Positions 35,743 through 46,128 of a stretch of 64,000 nucleotides of DNA are shown here, one piece after another (positions within the stretch are counted from its first letter, which is position 1; each line of letters opens with the position of its first letter). The translations under genes were made by a program, and so were the position numbers. A model generated the notes under the pieces. That model made no database searches. It was not told the DNA's origin and saw only the letters and a program-made list of their open reading frames with translations. The DNA is from Galdieria partita (lineage: Eukaryota; Rhodophyta; Bangiophyceae; Galdieriales; Galdieriaceae), in assembly GCA_025991245.1 (NCBI GenBank), contig BQMJ01000040.1:1-64000 (forward strand), written 5' to 3'.

Positions 35743-36899
35743 TTACTCGGGTGCCTGTGCTCGCTCTTTCCGTTTCCTTCTTTCTTGTAATGCAAGGTCT
35801 AAACTCATTGTTGGATGCAGTAAGGCCATTTCTCCTATCAAGACTGTTAAGTGTACGCCAAAAACGGTTTGCAGCATGATCATACTGGCTATTGTAATAG
35901 CACGAGCTACTCTGTATTGTGCAACTTTTGATAGACCTGTTTTATGCCTAGGAAGAATCTTTCCGCTTTCCGATACAAAGTGTTTCAAAACTTCAACTAT
36001 GACAGAAAATAAAACAGTTCTTATCTAAGAATAAGAACTACAAACCATTTCGAAAATCAATATCGACAGTTCCATCAGGACTGGTCAGTGGACAAACCTT
36101 TCGCTTCTGTCGATATCTGCCAACCATATTATATCCCTATATAAAGCAAATTCATAAAAATAATTCTAACCCGAATTGCATACTCACTCGAGGTACACCA
36201 GACTCGAAATCATCTTTCGCCTGTTGAGTATGCGACGTAAAATTGTCTATTCGTTGATATGCTTGTTCTTGCCCAGCGTCAGACTATCAACAAAACTGAA
36301 TAACTCAAAAGAAAACATATGCATTAACTTACTACCGAAGTATCGCTTGGCTTCAACGCGGAACCTCTTTGAGGAACAAGGTGCTCAATTTTCTCTGCAG
36401 GAAAGTGTTTCCGAAAAGTTTCTACCACTGGAGGTGACAAACTCGGAAAATTTCGCAAAGGAACCTAAAAAAGCCACAACAACATCAACTGTATTAACGA
36501 TAATTTGTTTTCTATAAATTCATATTCACCTGATCCAACAAGGGATTATCAACTGTCTTTACGTTGCTTCCCTTTTCCGAGGCAGTCGCGTGACCTTCAA
36601 TCATACGATATACTTTGATAAGCTTCTCAACTTCTTCTCTCGGTAAGTCCCTTATTTACAAATAAGCCCGATTATATTCATTTGATAACTCAATCGTACT
36701 TGATGTTTTCTGTTGAAAATATAGGGTCATTGGGTAAGTCAAGGTTTCGCAAATGCTCAGGTAGAGAAGAGGATGAAGCAACACCCTTTGACCTGTCTCC
36801 TCCAGAATAACTGGCCTGTGAAAACCTTAAAAGACGAAAACCAAACGAACCAAGTAGGTTCGTTTGTATACTACCACTGAAAGGCCTCGCCAGAAACAT
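35743..36899 (-). CDS. Mitochondrial small-subunit ribosomal protein bS18m
   Basis: About six exons. The C-terminal half reads VGRYRQKRKVCPLT, DIDFRNVEVLKHFVSESGKI and LPRHKTGLSKVAQYRVARAI, the conserved core of bacterial-type S18 (family: YRNVELLxxFISExGKIxPRRxTGL). The start MFLARPFSGSIQTNLLGSFGF is a Ser/Arg-rich amphipathic presequence, so mitochondrial import is likely; plastid S18 is normally plastid-encoded in red algae. A long Pro/Ser/Gln-rich extension separates the presequence from the core, making the protein far longer than the ~75-residue bacterial form. Clear splice pairs include CTCGA|GTGAGT..TATAG|GGATAT and the intron between FRN and VEV. Confidence 0.85.
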
Positions 36900-37566
36900 A
36901 CGCAACCCACGAAATGAATTCTAAAACAAGCCAAATAATTGAAATTTGTAGATAAAATTATTTTAACCAATTGCCTTTCAAATTTTCGTATATAGTAAAA
37001 GTATTCTTTATGAGCTCTCAATTTATATATGTTTTGTTAGTCTGTTAATATTCAAGTGATTGAACAACCCGACGAACATACGTGAATTATTAAGAATCTT
37101 GAAACTGCTTATTTTCATTACGATGTCATAGATGAATGACGAGATAAACTTTTACTATTTCTTTTCTTCTACAGGAACGTTTGTCAAATAGTTTGAAAAA
37201 ATTTCTCTAACACATGTATTTACTTGTGAAGCATCCATTTGGAGTATTCAAAGAAGATTTCCATAAGCGAATATAACCGTTTCAATTGACAATTCCTTGT
37301 AGTCTATGCTAATAGAAATCCATCTAATATATATATATATATATATCTTAGAAATTCGCTTTCCGACTAGTTGCATCTCTCAATGGGATGACTGTCACAA
37401 GTAAGAATCAACTCACCAGAAAAACAGAACAGGATGCGAGGGCGTCCATTTCATTGTTCCTATGTCTCTCTAGTTATCTTTTCGGAACGAACTCAAACAA
37501 GACCTTTTATTCCAAAAAATTTTAGGCACCAAACTCAAGGTTGAACTGCAGCATTAGACAACGAGA
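36900..37566. other. Intergenic with (TA)n tract
   Basis: No gene supported. A (TA)n run lies at 37,326-37,347. A minus-strand ATG near 37,455 starts MKWTPSHPVLFF before a GTGAGT donor, but no downstream exon of convincing quality was found. Confidence 0.45.
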
Positions 37567-38140
37567 ATGCATCCACTTGTAAAAATCCAAAGAATTGATC
37601 TCTTCTTCTCGTCGTCGTCCTTGAAAAGGTAAGTTTTATTTAGTTGGTTGATGATCCCTACAGTATGATGTCCAAGAAAAACAAACCGACCTCGGAACGA
37701 CATCGAATATATATTTATATAACGAGGATACAATTGTGGGGTTCTAATGATAGGTCTGACAATTAATTTGGCCTTCTCGCAGTTATCCTCTTTAAATAAG
37801 CACTAACCTCGTTTACAGGAAAAAGGTGGGTATGGCGCAACTTGTAGAAGAGTCTACGATGACTTCAGGCATTTGTCTGAATACAATCTGTTGAATTCAA
37901 GAGCTACCTTTAGATGACGAGTCTGAGACTGCAAAGAGCTCCTTGCAAATGTGTGTAGCTTGTATTTTATTGAAATTGTTTTTCTAGGGTTGAGAGACGA
38001 TGGAATGATGACGAGTTGTGTGTGTGTCTAGGGAGTTTGTATGAGGACTTCAAAGATAGTACAAAGGTTAGTATAGTATAGATTGGAACGAATGTTATTT
38101 CGATGACGAGAACTATTTGCCTGCTTTCACAGTTTATCTG
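37567..38140 (+). CDS. Possible small multi-exon gene, unknown
   Basis: Several short + strand stretches look coding but could not be assembled with confidence: MHPLVKIQRIDLFF (37,567) before a GTAAGT; GATCRRVYDDFRHLSEYNLL (about 37,840-37,900); ELPLDDESETAKSSLQ joined over a GTGTGT..TTTCTAG intron to VERRWNDDELCVCLGSLYED, then a GTTAGT donor at about 38,067. RRVYDDFxxLxExNLL faintly resembles the winged-helix core of E2F/DP factors (RRVYDxxNVLxxxxLI), but the rest of that domain is not seen. Treat as an unresolved gene. Confidence 0.35.
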
Positions 38141-38764
38141 ATAGTTTGCATGATTGTGTCAATTTGCGTCCGAGAATATATTGCTGTATATTGTTTCTTG
38201 TTTAATGCATATCTCACTTATGTTAGGTTTTTATTCTGCGTGATATGTATCCTCAGTGAGAAGTTCACCGTAGAAACTGGACCCAGTTTTAGCCAACGAC
38301 ATGATTAAGTGAAAGTCGGTATGTTTCACCCATTTGAGAGACAAAGTCGTTGTTCAATGAGTACAGCGAAAAGAATGAATCTATCGAAGCACAGTTGCTA
38401 CGAGTCTGTTTGTAATAGTGTGATCGAATTATTTTTTTTATGAGGAAGCAACAGTTTCGTCGCTCTTATTCCCTTTTTTGTCATATGTTTTGAACAAGAT
38501 TCGGTCGTTTTCCTAATATATAATGTTGTAACGAAACAGATGAGATAAAATAAATGGAAATGTTGGATTTTGGTTGAAGAACGTCAAAAATGGAACGAGT
38601 CACGCGTCTGTTTGGACACAAAGAAGTAAGACTTTGGTAGAAAACGACTAAATTGTCCGTGTATTGTACTTTTCTGTTTTATCGAACGAAAACGAACACA
38701 AAAGCTTTCAACACTTCTTTGATACAAACGAAAAGGACTTTTTGGTTTGTAATCAAACGTTTTC
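38141..38764. other. Intergenic
   Basis: No supported gene. A 63-codon + frame (38,117-38,308) is hydrophobic and begins without a true ATG. The region lies between the tail of the uncertain gene and the 3' end of the dehydrogenase. Confidence 0.45.
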
Positions 38765-39794
38765 TTATCTACTTAAACCCACCAGTTTCTCGCTGAGTTC
38801 CCACAAGTTCGTGGCCAACTTGGCGTCACGAGCTTTCGCAGAAGGAGTACAGATAGCTGGTCGTACATAAGGAGCGGGGAGAGTGGCAGAAGGCTTAAAG
38901 TACGCTCCTCTTACATTTTTCTCTTCAATATCAGGACTTGTTGCAACATAAAGACTGGTGAGTGCACCGTTTTCAGTATTTCTTGCAAAAGCCATTATTG
39001 GCAACAGCAAAAACGGATTTTCAGAACGAAAGAGCTCTGAACGTATTACGCCTGGGTGTAAAGCGTTAACTAGAGTGTTCTCTTAGTCTCTTAGAGCGTT
39101 CAAGAAACATTCCATACCATAAACCTGAGTTTTCTGTAGCCTTTTGGCGAGTTCTTTGGCAAACAAGAGATTGGCTAGTTTGCTTTGACCATAGGCGTGG
39201 AGACGCTCGACGATATTTTTCCAAGGAGCGTTTCTTTTCTTATCGTCAAAGAGAATTCCCTCTCTGAAAGTATGTTGATGCGCCATACTTGAAACGACAA
39301 CGATTCGTGAAGGTTGACTTTCTCTCAACCTTTGCAAGAGTAGATTTGTCAAAAGCTATACGTATATGTCATAAGGAAAGAAGAATAACAAAACCATTCC
39401 CTACAAAGTGACCTAAATGGTTTACGCCAAAATGAATTTCGTGACCATCTTTGGTAAGCTCAAACTTGGTAGCGAAAACTCCTGCATTGTTTATCAACAG
39501 GTTCAAAGTTTTGTACTTTTGCAAAAAGAGTTTTGAAAAGTCTCTCACAGACTGCAATGAGGCTAAATCCAAAGGCAAAAAGTCGACGTTGGAAGATTTT
39601 CCAGTACTATTCTGAATATTCTTTATAGCATCTTTGGCTTTGTTTTCATTTCGACAAGCCAATACAACGTGCCATCCTTTTCGTACTAGTTCTCTTGCAG
39701 TTACTAAGCCGATTCCGGTATTAGAACCTGTTACTATGGCAGTCTTTCCTTGTACTTGTGGGATATCTTTCAAAGTATATGAACGTGGAAACAT
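38765..39794 (-). CDS. Short-chain dehydrogenase/reductase (retinol dehydrogenase-like)
   Basis: Three exons, introns at 39,356-39,404 and 39,080-39,124; 311 residues from ATG at 39,794. Residues about 16-25 contain TGSNTGIG, the TGxxxGxG coenzyme loop of the Rossmann fold; LLINNAG is the NNAG motif; the catalytic pair is in YGQSK (YxxxK); a serine sits in VVSSMAH, and the post-active-site loop reads LHPGVIRSEL. This pattern fits the RDH/WWOX-like SDR group, which uses NADP(H) to reduce or oxidise lipophilic carbonyls; the substrate cannot be read from sequence. No transit peptide is evident, so cytosol or ER surface is likely. Confidence 0.85.
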
Positions 39795-40340
39795 AGGAAC
39801 CACTCAATTTCTCAAATACAAAAACTTGTGGATTGAAATGCTTATCCAATTGTGGAAAATTTACAAGTGATAGGAAAGCATGTGAATGCCCAAGATAAAG
39901 GAGCATTTTTGAGAAACCAAAGTCGGAAATCAAGTTTGAAGATTCAGAGCTGAGAAATATACATATTTCTACTTAGTGAAAATGGATAGGTACTTTTGGA
40001 TATCCTTTAGCAAGTGGCATTCCTTTTCACTCATATGATTGATGTGTTAGGAAAATTTTTTTTTCTGTATTTGGGAATTTCTTTTGGTTGTTGTTCTGTT
40101 TGCAAAGAAAAACTCCTAAAGTAACTTGTTGTCGCTGTTCATTTTTCTACAGATACTAGTTTCGAGAGTCAATCTTCATGTGAATTCCAAGAGATTGATG
40201 TTTTTCTTTGCCGAACAACATTACCTCTTTTCAACAGATTGGAAATAAAAAGTTTCAACGTCGCAGTTTATAATAAAAACTATCATTCATTACAAGCACA
40301 TTCACACACACAAACACTTGAAGTTAACCTCAAGCACTAT
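39795..40340. other. Intergenic
   Basis: No supported gene between two minus-strand genes. A minus frame over 39,721-39,933 overlaps the dehydrogenase start and has no family match. Likely holds the dehydrogenase promoter and the 3' end of the branching-enzyme transcript. Confidence 0.45.
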
Positions 40341-43149
40341 CTATTCTTATCCAGATCCACGCAATAGTAAACTTGGCAAGAACGATTGGGTAAATAAAGT
40401 TGCAATGAGTGAGGACGACCCTAAAAACTATTCAACTAAAATAAATAAAACATAACGAGCATGTTATTACATGTTGTTTCAAAGGACGCGTAAAGTGCTC
40501 CACATCCTTGTCGATGCGATCAAATCCTCCCAGATTCAGTCTATCTGAATCCAACTGAAGCACATATTTTCCCTATTATTCATTCAGTTCTGATTCTACT
40601 ATGTACAGGATCATACAACTTACTGGCCATAGCACTCCAATAGCATAATCTGAAAAGGAATTTACGGGATGAAAATTAAATACAAATAGTAATCCATCGC
40701 CTTTTTCAAAGGCAATTACTTTGTCTTGGTTGTGATGAACAGTTATCCACTGATGCAAATGAGCTCGACAGAACGCATGCTCACTTTCCAAAGCATGCAT
40801 TTCACAATCAAAAGCATTCAGGTGTTGATAACGTAAAGTTCCATCCTCCACCAAATTCCTTAAAATCTTAGAACTATATCTACTACTTCACATTGCCACT
40901 ACATACCATTGTCTTCTAGCATACTGATATGAAAAGTGATTTCCTGCACGAGGAAAGTCAATCCATTCGGGATGACCAAATTCATTTCCCATAAAATTGA
41001 GATATCCTTCACCTCCCAATGCATAACTAAACAAGAAACACGTAAGGAAAGCCAAATTCAATCATATCATACTCAACGTTATGAGGCGAATCATTTTGTG
41101 TAACGCAATACCACGAACGATGCAATCAGTTGGAGGAACGAAAATAGACATATTGCTGTACATTTCTGCATCCATCAAACGAAAGGCTAAAGTCTTATCT
41201 CCAACAAGAGCTTGATCGTGGCTCTCTACATAACCCACAGTAGATTCATTCCATCTTCTATTTGTAAGACCATAAACTATTCTTCCCATGTCCCAATCCT
41301 CATCTCGGAAGTTGGTCACCAGATCAATCCACATATCGGGTATCCCCATTCCCAGTCTTTACGTATCATAAAATCACATATATACAATTTAATGAAACTC
41401 ACAAAGTGATCAAACTTACCGATAATCAAAACCAATACCGCCTTCTTCGACTGGTCGACACAAAGTAGGCATTCCTGATACGTCCTAATTCTACGTCAAA
41501 AAGGGTTACTATAACAAAAGATTATCAACCTCAGCAATTGAGAGAAAGCTCTCAGGATAGAGACGATGCAAAATATCATTCATTAACATTAAATAGACGC
41601 AAGCATCCATATCCACTTGATATCCAAAGTACTCCTTATAATCACCAGAAAATGCAACTCCTATTCCATGATGACTGTAAAGCATAGAAGTAACACCATC
41701 AAACCTACAAATATTTCTCTTGTAAATATCCCGAACAAATGATTCGCATGCGTATAATACCGAAATCCATCAAAATGATATTCTTCCAAAAACCAGCGTG
41801 CGTTGCTTAGTAAAAAGCGGAGAACTTCCCATTTGGAATAGTCAAACAAACGACTACCCCATTCTGGATGATTTCCTCTTTCTCCGTGCTATTGAATTTG
41901 TCAAAAACAAGAAGACTTAAACTGATGACATACATGAAAGTACTGATAATCAGTTCCATCGAGAAGATTCAGACCGTCATTAGAATTAGACGAGGCATGC
42001 GAATGAACTATATCCATAAGTACATAAAGTCCCAAATTGTGGGCTTCATCTACTAAAAGTTTCAAATCTTCTGGAGTTCCATAGCTAAATGCTATCAATA
42101 AGAGTAAAGTGCTTTTAGATATTATCTTACCGACTACTAACAGCAAAGAAATTTGTGACATGGTAACCAAAAGATGCATAGTAAGAATGCTCCATGACTG
42201 CCATCAACTGAATGGCTGTGTAACCCAACTTTTTGATTCTAGGAAGTATTTTCTCGGCAAATTCGACAAAAGAGCCGACCTAGAAGTAAAACTAAAGTTT
42301 AGTTAATGAAGAGGACCCAAGTACATTTACCTTTGGTTCATTTGTCGCAATGCCAATATGACATTCGTATATTCGCAGCGAATTCGGCACAGTTGTGTGA
42401 GTAGAGTGTCTCCAAGAATATCGCCATTCTTCCGGAGGTGACCAAAACACTGCATCATAAACAAAGCTCGTCGGATTTTGAATAAGAAAAGTTGCCCTAT
42501 AATATATATAATTATCTAATCAGTTACTTATATCGAATAAAGAATACAACTAAGTACCAGGCAGGATTTCGAATGAGCCACTGATTCTCAAAAGTAAGTA
42601 CACGAAGTTTTATACGAGAAGCGTGAGCAATTGCAGGAGAACCATCCTTGACCAAATTGAATAAGAATACATCTCAAAACATCAATAAAACTCACACTGT
42701 TGTCAGGAAGAAATCCATAAAAGTGACCAAACGAGTTTCTCTGCAAAGGATATCCCGGTTCTTTCCAGTCGTTGAAATCTCCAAATAAATATAAATCTTT
42801 TGCACCAGGCAGCCACTAAAAATATAATTTCGAGTCCAGAGTTATTATCCAATTCAATCACTCAAGAGGTTAAGAAACCTACTTCTCGAAATTCCAGCCC
42901 CCCTTTACAACGATGCAAACCAAACTTTGAATAGCCACAAGAAAATTTATCAAGTCCTCCTTCTTTCATTTCGATTTCTCTTTTTAACTCTTTGTATCTC
43001 TTATACCTGAAAATGGATAACATCAACAAGTGTGACCTGTCAACAAGAAAGTTCCATCCTCACCGTAGCAACAAATCACCAAGAAAAGGTTCCAGAGAAG
43101 GATCATCCTTTACTACCTTCAACTCACAAGGTTTTTCGTTATTCTTCAT
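40341..43149 (-). CDS. GBE1: 1,4-alpha-glucan branching enzyme (GBE1 type, GH13)
   Basis: Fifteen exons with 14 short introns were traced from ATG 43,149 to TAG 40,341. N-terminal [20 protein letters not shown] and [17 protein letters not shown] form the CBM48-like module. The GH13 barrel follows: [28 protein letters not shown], the nucleophile motif [12 protein letters not shown], the acid in SIAEDVSGMP, and [16 protein letters not shown]-terminal [31 protein letters not shown] and [13 protein letters not shown] complete the family. It cuts an alpha-1,4 chain and rejoins it as an alpha-1,6 branch, making glycogen or semi-amylopectin; red algae do this in the cytosol, and no transit peptide is seen. 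All catalytic motifs appear intact. The last two exons are found only with acceptors at AATAATAG and GTTTTTAG. Confidence 0.95.
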
Positions 43150-43539
43150 ATCTAGTCAAGCTTTCTTCTATTGTAAAGTTTTACCACTCTCTATTCTCGA
43201 ATTAACTGGAAGCAAATATTCCCAATCCAATCACTTTCTATGTAGCAACTACTTTGATTGGTGATCTTTTGGTCTATATTCAGAAACTACTTGTGTTGCC
43301 AAGTATCTTTAAACGCAAACACAATAGATTGGCTTTCCTTAGATTTCTCTTGTTACATCACAACATTTTCGTTTCGCTGTGTGTACATGTGTGGGAGTTT
43401 TCATCAAAACTTGAAAGAATTTCAAATCATTTCAATATTATCAAACAGTCGACTTTATTAGTAACCCAATGAACCCAAATACCATCAAGAATTTGTAGAG
43501 AAGACTTCTTTAATAGATCGACATGAAAGAATCCAAACG

Positions 43540-44283
43540 TCAAAGACTTACGGAATCTTCGGTCTTCAGTTGGGCAGAATGAAGATATTCATAGTAAGAA
43601 TTTTTTAGGTCCGTGTATGCTTTTTCTGATTCTTCCACATCGTAATTGGAAGCAGCTTTACTCAATCTTGTTGCAGCTGCAAAAAATTGTTGTGTTTCAT
43701 TCTCCAGCTTTTGCAAGATATCCTTATTGTCTCGAAATACGCCGGAACTAAATAACTGAAAAGCATTTCTCTCCAACCAGAACTTTCCTGTTCTTGGCTT
43801 GTTCTGTGCATTTAAATAATGCTCCGATACGAGTTCTTCTACTTTGCTCCTGTGGTGCGAGTAAAAAACAACTCAACTTGAAAACAACAGAAGACATACC
43901 ATTCATGATTATGAATATATGAGTCAAGACAGTTGATGTCATTTTCTAAACTGAGAATACGTGGACCATATCTACGACGAGAAGTTATCTTTGTAGCAAA
44001 TGAAACAGCCCCATCTGCTATTGCCGAGTCATTCAAAATTGTAAACTTCCAGAAAACTCCTGTAAGCAGTGCCAGACGTATGATACTTCTTCTTGAGATA
44101 GATACAGAAGCAACTATCGGTAAAACATTCAGACGTTGTGACTTGCATATTCTAAGTCTCGACAAACAAGGTAACGAGGTGTGGAACTTCAATGCCGAGT
44201 TTTGAAGGGGAACAGCTAAACAAAGTTAGACAATTCAATAGTAGCTTGAAGATCTCACCTGAAAATTGAAATGCGTCGCACAT
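43540..44283 (-). CDS. PsbQ'-type oxygen-evolving complex subunit, precursor
   Basis: Three exons (introns 44,216-44,258 and 43,850-43,899), about 216 residues. The start MCDAFQFSAVPLQNSALKF has the aromatic residue typical of red-algal plastid transit peptides. A second signal follows: SISRRSIIRLALLTG with a twin arginine and hydrophobic core, ending at an ADGA-type cleavage site, as for Tat import into the thylakoid lumen. The mature part (YGPRILSLENDINCLD; WSKVEELVSEHY; FWLERNAFQLFSSG; AYTDLKNSYYEYL) fits a PsbQ four-helix bundle. In red algae PsbQ' binds photosystem II and supports oxygen evolution. The last codons lie in GATTCCGTAAGT, which also looks like a splice donor, so a few residues at the C-terminus may differ. 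Confidence 0.85.
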
Positions 44284-45538
44284 TGCAAAACAAGAAGAAA
44301 CCCAACAAACGAAAGAACTAAACAAGGAGACCAATGCACAATCTCTCGGCTCCAACAATCTCCCAAAGGATTGTTTCTCGTTGCAAGTTGGCTATCCAAT
44401 GTAGAGAATATTACGAGAACAAAGACCATGTCTTGTGGAGAATCTTTAATTGCAAACTATCAAAGGAGCTCACTGTTTGTGTAGTAACTATCTTTGTGAC
44501 TTTGTAGTTTTACTGCCAAAGGTAGTTGTGAGTATTGTCTTGTCAGACTGCACATAAGTATGCAACGATTTAAGGTAGAAATTATCAAAGGCTTAAGCTC
44601 TATATATCTCCAAAACATTGTTCGTACACATATATTATTGCTTTAGACGTCAAGAATCTTATTTGGTATTTCGAGACATTCTTTGTCACAATTTTCTCCC
44701 TTCGTTTCATCGCTTTTTGCAAGTCATGACAAAGGAAGATTGTGAAGCAAGAAATTTTCTTTACCAGTTTATACAAACTGAGGAGCATATAATTTGGCAC
44801 ATTTCAATACACAGTTTTGAAAAATTAGGCAGCTGATTATGACACAAGAATAATGGTCCGGAACAGGTATTGAATACTTGTTTGTTGGCTTCAAGCTTTC
44901 AAGAGCAGTCCCTATTGTGGTGATTATTGCTAACTTTAATTGTCAAACTTTCAAGTCGTTGAGTTCAAGACGGCTGGAGACCCACAAGTAGAAGACTTTG
45001 TTTCAATATATGGTCTTGCTTTGTCTACATTCCGTGTTTTTTGTTGAAGAGTGCTTAAGGAGCAAAATGAGACAGTTTGCAATCAGTATTATATCGTTTC
45101 GTGAAACATGCGTGATTGAAACTTGAAGTAGTGTCAAACGTGACTAGAATTGTTTGAATGTATTAGTAGAACAGACATAGTGCACCACGTGATCTTTTCA
45201 GTTCTAGTTACAGTGAAACTACAAAAATAGAAAACATTAGGTCAATAATAATAGAAATGGAACAAAAGGTTTATCATAAAACAATAGCTTGTTGAATATT
45301 GAGACGTATGCAACACTTTGTATATCCAATCAACTCTTAAAACTGACAGAGGTGATAAAGTGCAGTATTAGTACAACAAACCAAAGCCTCCTAAATATAT
45401 GAAAAGTCTAGCAACTGTCCTGAGTTATACCGAATTGGTTAAAGTCCTTGACTCTTCTGTTTTCAAGGGCCATCGTTGACCCCCAAAAACCTGCACAAGT
45501 CAACAAAAGGACGACTTGGTTTACTTCGAGTTCCCGAG
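44284..45538. other. Intergenic, 1.25 kb
   Basis: No gene supported. Frames at 44,600-44,836 on both strands overlap and lack motifs. At 45,425-45,480 a stretch resembles a tRNA D-arm plus anticodon stem but has no T-arm (see rejected items). Confidence 0.5.
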
Positions 45539-45935
45539 TTACGTAGGTTTGGGAACAGCAGGTTTAATAAAGTCGCAAGCTATCACTTTCAGGGGCCCTA
45601 CGTAAGTAAATTCCGATTTCTTGTCAAACTTAACTTCCGCGTCCTTAACGAAAAGTTGCCAAACATTATCACAGAAACGATAGTGGTGAAGGCTTCCCTA
45701 AGGAATGAGGGTTGTAGAGTGGCTGTTTACAGTTAACACTACAAAAGCTTACTTTCAAGGTTAGCTGTTTGTCAACGCTGTCTGAAGAAAGACATTCTGC
45801 CATAGCACGGTCAAATTTGGTTCTAATCATATCTACTTCTGCTTCTGTAAAAATATTTTTTTCCTTGAGTTCCTCAAGAGCTTCTTCCAAACATATGCCT
45901 ACAGTGCTAAGACGATAATGTTGATAATACGTCAT
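45539..45935 (-). CDS. TOA2: TFIIA small (gamma) subunit
   Basis: Two exons (45,753-45,935 and 45,539-45,697; 55-nt intron) give 113 residues, the usual family length. It starts MTYYQHYRLSTVGICLEEAL (family: YxLYRxTTLGxxLxExLDEL), continues with KFDRAMAE, and ends in the beta-barrel part: GSLHHYRFCDNVWQLFVKD and KVIACDF. TFIIA gamma pairs with the alpha/beta subunit to hold TBP on TATA DNA in RNA polymerase II initiation. Signature residues of both the helical bundle and the barrel are present. Nuclear, constitutive role expected. Confidence 0.93.
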
Positions 45936-46128
45936 CAGCACTGAATAAAATTGAACAAGGGAGAAGAATAACACACGTTGTAATTTTAAGAATAGTTTGC
46001 CAAAGAAGGTTTGTTATTCATTGCAGATATGGATCATCAAAATGTTTCCTTGTTGAAGTGTGTATATAAAAGCCACTAAACTCATTGGAGCAGAGAAATT
46101 GGTTTCTACTCACGTGACTTGATCTCTC
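45936..46128. promoter_or_regulatory. Divergent promoter, TFIIA gamma / acyl-CoA oxidase
   Basis: Only 193 bp separate the two start codons, which face away from each other. Both promoters and both 5' leaders must fit here. A 'gtgtatataaaag' TATA-like element lies at about 46,060-46,072, oriented toward the oxidase. Confidence 0.6.

Noticed and set aside
37326-37347. (TA)n tract as a possible regulatory or hypervariable element.
   Set aside because: Short and common in AT-rich DNA; nothing links it to a gene function.
45425-45480. A tRNA-like stretch ('accgaattggttaaag' plus an anticodon-like stem CCTTGA...TCAAGG), possibly a permuted tRNA as known from Cyanidiophyceae.
   Set aside because: No T-arm or B-box is present on either side, and no acceptor stem can be paired, in normal or permuted order.
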